Origin: an uncultured Collinsella sp.
GTDB taxonomy: Bacteria; Actinomycetota; Coriobacteriia; Coriobacteriales; Coriobacteriaceae
Direction of reading: 5' to 3'
DNA length: 10,436 nucleotides
NCBI GenBank assembly: GCA_900549215.1
Contig: URNJ01000055.1
Span: 1 to 10,436, forward strand
The notes beneath the pieces were generated by a model. That model was given only the letters and a program-made list of their open reading frames with translations. It ran no database searches and was not told where the DNA came from. Position 1 is the stretch's first letter. Each line of letters opens with the position of its first letter. Position numbers and translations under genes: made by a program. Below are positions 6,293-10,436 of this stretch, in pieces.

Positions 6293-6790
6293 TTAGCGCT
6301 CGCGAGCAACGATGAGCTGGTCCATCTCTTCGACATGCACGCCAACGGAGCCCTTGATGCTTGAGAACTCAACGGAGTTGCACACCAAGATGGGAACCGT
6401 CACATCGTAGCCCTCGGCAGCAATTGCCTCGCGATCGAACTCAATGAGCACATCGCCCTTATGGACGATGTCACCCACTTGCGCATGTACGGTAAAGTGC
6501 TTGCCCTCGAGCTGAACAGTGTCCAAACCAACGTGGATGAGCACGTCCAGGCCATCGACCGTGTTAAGCGCAACGGCGTGTCCCGTGGGAAAAATGGCCT
6601 CGACCTTCGCGTCAGCCGGCGCGATCACGCGCGTACCCGTAGGCTGAATCGCCACGCCCTGGCCCAAAAGGCCGGTAGCAAACGTCTGATCGTTTACCTC
6701 GGAGAGCGGAATGACGTCACCCGAGATGGGAGCATCCAACGTAAGGACTCGACCACGCATACCAAAAGACCTTAGGACTTTAGTGAACAT
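6293..6790 (-). CDS. crr: PTS glucose-type EIIA component (phospho-carrier)
   Basis: The 165-residue cytosolic protein has the EIIA-Glc fold signature: a PISGDVIPLSEV start, GQGVAIQP (43-50), VIAPADAKVEAIFPTGHAVAL (55-75 region) with His71, then DVLIHVGLDTVQLEGKHF with the phospho-accepting His86, and GDVLIEFD near the C-terminus. EIIA accepts phosphate from HPr and passes it to an EIIB domain; in some bacteria it also signals sugar state. No EIIB or EIIC gene lies in this window, so the partner permease is elsewhere or the protein is mainly a shared carrier. The start at 6790 follows a GAGGGGGAGC purine stretch. It is 71 nt after glmM with no obvious terminator between, so cotranscription is plausible. 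The symbol crr describes the family; the sugar specificity (glucose or N-acetylglucosamine) cannot be told. Confidence 0.9.
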   Translation of the reverse strand: MFTKVLRSFGMRGRVLTLDAPISGDVIPLSEVNDQTFATGLLGQGVAIQPTGTRVIAPADAKVEAIFPTGHAVALNTVDGLDVLIHVGLDTVQLEGKHFTVHAQVGDIVHKGDVLIEFDREAIAAEGYDVTVPILVCNSVEFSSIKGSVGVHVEEMDQLIVARER

Positions 6791-6861
6791 GCTCCCCCTC
6801 GGACATACCGATCAACCAAAATAACCTTAACAGTTTACCACTTGGCACCCGTTTTTGACCA

Positions 6862-8199
6862 TTAGGGAAGTTCGCGCTTGACAACCTCGACGATGTCGTC
6901 GACAACGCGCTGGGTCAGCTCGTGCGTCTCGGCCTCGGCCATCACGCGGACCAGCGGCTCGGTGCCGCTCGGGCGCACCAGAATGCGGCCGCGGCCGTCA
7001 AGCTCCTTCTCGGCAGCAGCGACGGCATCCCAGATGGGCTGGCAATCGTCCAGACCAGCCTTGTTGTCGGAATGCACGTTGACGAGTACCTGCGGGTACT
7101 TCTTCATGATACCGGCAAGATCGGTGAGGGTGCGACCGGTGCGCTTGAGCACGGCCAGCAGCTGCAGAGCCGTCACCAGGCCGTCGCCGGTGGTATTGTG
7201 CTCCAGGAAGATGATGTGGCCGGACTGTTCGCCGCCGATGACGGCGCCGTCCGCGAGCATGCGCTCCAGAACGTAGCGGTCGCCCACGGCGGTCTGGACC
7301 ATCTCGAAGCCCTGCTCCTTCATAGCGATGGAGAAGCCCAGGTTGCACATGACGGTCGAGACGATCTCGGAGTTGGCGAGCTTGCCGCGAGCGGCGAGGT
7401 CGGAGCCGCAGATAGCCAGGATGTAGTCACCGTCGATCTCATTGCCCTCGCTGTCCACGAACAGTACGCGGTCGGCGTCGCCGTCGTGGGCCAGACCGAT
7501 GTCAGCATGGGTGCGCAGCACGAGCTCGCGCAAGGGCTCAAGATGAGTGGAGCCACACTCAACGTTAATGTCAGTGCCGCAGTAATCGGTGTTGATGGCA
7601 TGGACCGTGGCGCCCAGGCGCTGCAGTGCGGCGGGCGTGGTCTGGCACGAAGCACCGTGACCGCAGTCGACGGCAACGACCAGGCCATCGAGCCTCAGGC
7701 CATCAAGCGTGTCGATGGCGTGGTCGACGTATGCCTTGCGAGCGTCCTTCATCTTGATGATGTGGCCCACGCCGGCACCGGTCGGCAGCGTATCGGCAGC
7801 CATGGCTTCCTCGGACATGACCCAGGCGCTGATCTCTTCCTCGACAGCATCGGGAAGCTTCATGCCCTTGCGGCTAAAGAACTTGATGCCGTTGAACTCC
7901 GGCGGATTATGCGAAGCAGAGATGACGATGCCGCCGTCGAGCTCGTTCTGAACGGTGAGCAGTGCCACGGCAGGCGTGGGGATGACGCCGCAGCAGTGCG
8001 GACGGCCGCCCTCGGCCATAATGCCGGCGGTCAGAGCGCTCTCGAGCATGGTGCCCGAAAGGCGCGTGTCACGGCCGATGCAGATGTCCGGACCAAGAAA
8101 CTTGGTCGCCGCGCGGCCCAGGCGAAACGCGAGGTCGCACGAAAGATCGGCATTGGCGACGCCACGGACGCCGTCGGTACCGAAGATGTTCTGGGGCAT
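6862..8199 (-). CDS. glmM: Phosphoglucosamine mutase
   Basis: GlmM interconverts glucosamine-6-phosphate and glucosamine-1-phosphate, the step that commits amino sugar to UDP-GlcNAc and so to peptidoglycan. The 445-residue length is typical. In order: FGTDGVRG (6-13), the phospho-serine loop ISASHNP with catalytic Ser96, the metal site DGDADR (239-244), the sugar-binding GGEQSGH (322-328), and the phosphate-binding RPSGTEPLVRVM (409-420). All key residues are present. The ATG at 8199 has AAGGAG 7 nt upstream. It lies behind the rpsI terminator, so a separate promoter or read-through is needed; none was clear in the 50 bp between. Its substrate is shared with NagB encoded two genes downstream. 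Confidence 0.97.
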   Translation of the reverse strand: MPQNIFGTDGVRGVANADLSCDLAFRLGRAATKFLGPDICIGRDTRLSGTMLESALTAGIMAEGGRPHCCGVIPTPAVALLTVQNELDGGIVISASHNPPEFNGIKFFSRKGMKLPDAVEEEISAWVMSEEAMAADTLPTGAGVGHIIKMKDARKAYVDHAIDTLDGLRLDGLVVAVDCGHGASCQTTPAALQRLGATVHAINTDYCGTDINVECGSTHLEPLRELVLRTHADIGLAHDGDADRVLFVDSEGNEIDGDYILAICGSDLAARGKLANSEIVSTVMCNLGFSIAMKEQGFEMVQTAVGDRYVLERMLADGAVIGGEQSGHIIFLEHNTTGDGLVTALQLLAVLKRTGRTLTDLAGIMKKYPQVLVNVHSDNKAGLDDCQPIWDAVAAAEKELDGRGRILVRPSGTEPLVRVMAEAETHELTQRVVDDIVEVVKRELP

Positions 8200-8248
8200 A
8201 GGATCGCTCCTTCCCTAGCAGGCGATATGCAACCGCCCACCCTAGTCG

Positions 8249-8292
8249 AAAAAGAAAAGCGGGACCCGCCGAGGAATCGGCAGGCCCCGCTT
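8249..8292 (-). terminator. Rho-independent terminator between rpsI and glmM
   Basis: On the - strand, 8292-8277 pairs with 8272-8257 over 16 bp, with two G·T wobbles and a TTCC loop. A T-rich tail (TTCTTTTT) follows. It stands about 30 nt after the rpsI stop and is the strongest hairpin-plus-tail on the - strand here. Confidence 0.93.
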
Positions 8293-8322
8293 GTACATTG
8301 TATCTCGAAAGGAGATAAAACC

Positions 8323-8718
<396 letters not shown>

Positions 8719-8720
8719 CT

Positions 8721-9164
8721 TTAAGCCTCCAGCTCAATCTTCGTGGGGTTCTGGGCAGCATGCGGATGCTCGGCACCAGCGTAGACCTTAAGCTTGGTCA
8801 TCTGGGCACGGCCGAGGGTGGTCTTGGGCAGCATACCGCGAACGGCGCGCTCGATGACCTTCTCCGGGTGCTTCTCCATAGCCTGGCGGAAGCTCTCAGC
8901 CTTGAGGCCGCCGTTGTAGCCGCTGTGGCGATAATAGGTCTTCGTGTCGGCCTTGTTACCGGTAAGCTGGACCTTATCGGCGTTGATGACGACAACGAAG
9001 TCGCCGCAGTCGCTGTTGGGCGTGAACTGGGGCTTGTTCTTACCGCGCAGGATCATTGCGATCTGGGTGGCAAGACGGCCCAGGACAGCACCATCGGCGT
9101 CGACGAGAACCCAGTTGCGCTGGACCTCGCCCTGCTTGGCGTAGTGAGTCGATTTCGAAATCAC
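8721..9164 (-). CDS. rplM: Large-subunit ribosomal protein L13 (uL13)
   Basis: The 147-residue product matches L13: NWVLVDADGAVLGRLATQIA near the N-terminus, the nucleic-acid-binding GDFVVVINADKVQLTGNK, TYYRHSGYNGGLK, and the C-terminal AVRGMLPKTTLGR followed by LKVYAGAEHPHAAQ. The start is GTG (9162-9164), placed by a strong GGAGGA (9171-9176) 6 nt upstream; no in-frame ATG offers a better choice before the conserved region. It heads the rplM-rpsI operon behind a clear promoter. It is a few residues longer at the N-terminus than the E. coli protein (142 residues). Confidence 0.97.
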   Translation of the reverse strand: MISKSTHYAKQGEVQRNWVLVDADGAVLGRLATQIAMILRGKNKPQFTPNSDCGDFVVVINADKVQLTGNKADTKTYYRHSGYNGGLKAESFRQAMEKHPEKVIERAVRGMLPKTTLGRAQMTKLKVYAGAEHPHAAQNPTKIELEA

Positions 9165-9192
9165 TTAGACTCCTCCATGTACAGTACGTGTT

Positions 9193-9224
9193 GTTACAGA
9201 GATTCACGGGGCTCTGCAAGTAAC
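9193..9224 (-). promoter_or_regulatory. Hairpin at the 5' end of the rplM-rpsI leader
   Basis: On the - strand the predicted mRNA begins near 9224. Its first bases can fold with CAGAG against CTCTG (9212-9216 and 9197-9201 on the + strand) and GTTA against TAAC (9221-9224 and 9193-9196), with a 4-nt bulge. Ribosomal-protein leaders for L13 are known in Firmicutes; whether this hairpin is a counterpart here is inference. Confidence 0.35.
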
Positions 9225-9230
9225 CCGTCC

Positions 9231-9258
9231 ATATTACCCCGCTCGCCGTACGAGTCAA
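9231..9258 (-). promoter_or_regulatory. Sigma-70-type promoter of rplM-rpsI
   Basis: Read on the - strand: TTGACT (-35, 9253-9258), a 16-bp spacer, then TAATAT (-10, 9231-9236). Both boxes are close to consensus. The start of transcription would be near 9224, giving a leader of about 60 nt before the GTG. This is the best promoter in the window, as expected for ribosomal proteins. Confidence 0.75.
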
Positions 9259-9357
9259 CAGGTATTTTGGCTCCGACCAGAGTTTCTGCACATGTCATCC
9301 ACGAGCCGTGATTTTCCAGCTCTTTAGCTGTTGTCATATTTTGAGGGTTCGCCGTCG

Positions 9358-10236
9358 TTAGCGCTCAACGAACTCTTGGATTTCCGCGAGCAGGCGCTTT
9401 GCCTCCTGACGGCCCTGGATATACAGGTCCAAAAGCTTTGCCGAATCGTGCTCGACATGGCCGACCTCGACCGGCTTTTGCGGAGCGACGACCAACGCAC
9501 GGCCCTCGCGCTCATACTTCCACAGGTGCATGCGCTGGATGTTGTAGCGGTCGTGGCGCGTCTCGATAGCCTCGAGCAGATAGGGGTAGTCGGCATAGCG
9601 GGCGCGCGCGGCCGGCAAAAACTCGTAGGGCTTTTTCTCATACGAACGGTCCTGCGTGACAATGACAACCGCACGGTCGAAGCCCGCCTCCTCGAGCACA
9701 TGCTCGATAGGAACCGAATCCGCCACGCCCCCGTCGACGTATTTGTGCCCGTCAATCTCGACCGGCGGCGTCACCAGCGGCAGCGACGTCGATGCGCGCA
9801 CGGCATCGAGGTCAAGTACGGCGCTTTTGACCGGGAGGTACGTGGCGGTTCCGAACAGCATATCCGTCGCAACGGCGTACATCTCGATGGGGCTCGCGTC
9901 GAACGTCTCGTTGTCAAAGGGATCTAGGCGGTCCTGGACATCGTTGAAGATGAAGTCGTAACCCACAATAGAGCCCGTGGACGCAAACGATGCGGCGCCC
10001 ATGAAGCGGTTGTCGTTGCAGAAAGCCAGGTTGATGCGGTTGGCACGGCCGATCTGGTGCGACTTGTAGTTCACGCCGTTGAGGGCGCCGGCCGATACAC
10101 CGTAGACAGCCGGAATCTCGACGCCTGCCTCCATGAGGACGTCGAGCACGCCCGCGGTAAACTGCCCACGAAAACTGCCACCCTCCAAGACGAGCGCGAC
10201 CTTGCCGGCGTTCTTTGCCTTATCTTCTGCAGTCAT
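9358..10236 (-). CDS. Patatin-like phospholipase (YjjU/RssA-like serine hydrolase)
   Basis: The 292-residue protein carries the patatin catalytic set. The oxyanion-hole loop is LEGGSFRGQF (17-26), the nucleophile elbow is GVSAG with Ser48, and the dyad aspartate is in VDGGVADSVP (Asp168). The stretch ASTSLPLVTPPVEIDGHKYVDGG is typical of bacterial patatin-like esterases. It probably hydrolyses acyl esters of lipids; the natural substrate is unknown. There is no signal peptide or membrane segment, so it is likely cytosolic or peripherally membrane-associated. The C-terminal third is charged and helical, as in YjjU-type proteins. The ATG has AGGAGG 5 nt upstream. It precedes rplM, but the 193-bp gap with the rplM promoter suggests separate transcription. 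No strong terminator was found after it; only a 5-bp CAGCT/AGCTG hairpin is present. Confidence 0.93.
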   Translation of the reverse strand: MTAEDKAKNAGKVALVLEGGSFRGQFTAGVLDVLMEAGVEIPAVYGVSAGALNGVNYKSHQIGRANRINLAFCNDNRFMGAASFASTGSIVGYDFIFNDVQDRLDPFDNETFDASPIEMYAVATDMLFGTATYLPVKSAVLDLDAVRASTSLPLVTPPVEIDGHKYVDGGVADSVPIEHVLEEAGFDRAVVIVTQDRSYEKKPYEFLPAARARYADYPYLLEAIETRHDRYNIQRMHLWKYEREGRALVVAPQKPVEVGHVEHDSAKLLDLYIQGRQEAKRLLAEIQEFVER

Positions 10237-10316
10237 ATTGACCTCCTGCGATTGCGTTTTGGCTTTCTTCTACCCAGTTTTAGGATGGCGAGCGCGCAGG
10301 TTTTGGAGCAGAGCTC

Positions 10317-10416
10317 GATTCTCCGCGGTTTGGGGCTTGCGTTAAAGCGGGGCATGGGCAGCCGGAGCTTAGTCGGCATCGCATCGATATTGGGCTGAAG
10401 CATTGCGCGGAGAATC
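10317..10416. repeat. 11-bp inverted repeat upstream of the patatin gene
   Basis: GATTCTCCGCG (10317-10327) is the exact reverse complement of CGCGGAGAATC (10406-10416), 78 bp apart. The second copy can also form its own hairpin, CGCGGA (10406-10411) with TCCGCG (10415-10420). A further 6-bp hairpin GTTCGC/GCGAAC (10422-10427 and 10431-10436) abuts the window edge. The rest of 10237-10436 shows no gene and no clear promoter. Confidence 0.5.
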
Positions 10417-10436
10417 CGCGTGTTCGCTTCGCGAAC

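Noticed and set aside
9331..9927. Open frame of 198 codons on the + strand
   Set aside because: It is antisense to the patatin-like gene, which carries all catalytic motifs.

Overview
This window looks like chromosome from a GC-rich (about 60 %) anaerobic actinomycete, most likely a gut Coriobacteriia member such as Collinsella. The reasons are the rplM-rpsI-glmM order, strong GC-ending codon bias, a very large regulator pairing a STAND-type ATPase with a BTAD domain, a single-domain glucose-type PTS IIA, and a short NagB. The genus is inferred from recalled family resemblance, not from an alignment.

Left part, + strand. The window opens in the last 36 codons of an UPF0210/DUF711 (PFL-family) protein. 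A 317-bp gap follows. It holds a 134-bp element bounded by perfect 32-bp inverted repeats and then a textbook intrinsic terminator only 19 nt upstream of the best start of a class I SAM-dependent methyltransferase. The methyltransferase is followed by yhbY (CRS1-YhbY RNA-binding protein), which ends at a strong terminator.

Centre, - strand. A 999-residue regulator converges on yhbY. It has an N-terminal ATPase with a MalT/LAL-type Walker A, a long helical middle, and a C-terminal winged helix plus BTAD domain, so the SARP module sits at the opposite end from AfsR-type proteins. The roughly 390 bp upstream hold no supportable gene but contain a perfect 13-bp palindrome, a repeated 14-mer and shorter repeats, which makes this a candidate control region.

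Right part, - strand, in transcription order: a patatin-like phospholipase; the ribosomal pair rplM-rpsI with a clear promoter and a strong terminator; and glmM, a PTS IIA gene (crr-like) and nagB, which ends at its own terminator. GlmM makes glucosamine-1-phosphate for peptidoglycan precursors, while NagB returns glucosamine-6-phosphate to fructose-6-phosphate. Cell-wall synthesis and amino-sugar catabolism therefore sit side by side, with a PTS phospho-carrier between them.

No tRNA, rRNA, CRISPR array, transposase or phage gene was seen. The parts least explained by standard annotation are the structured leader of the methyltransferase (113-429) and the repeat-rich region upstream of the regulator (4845-5232).
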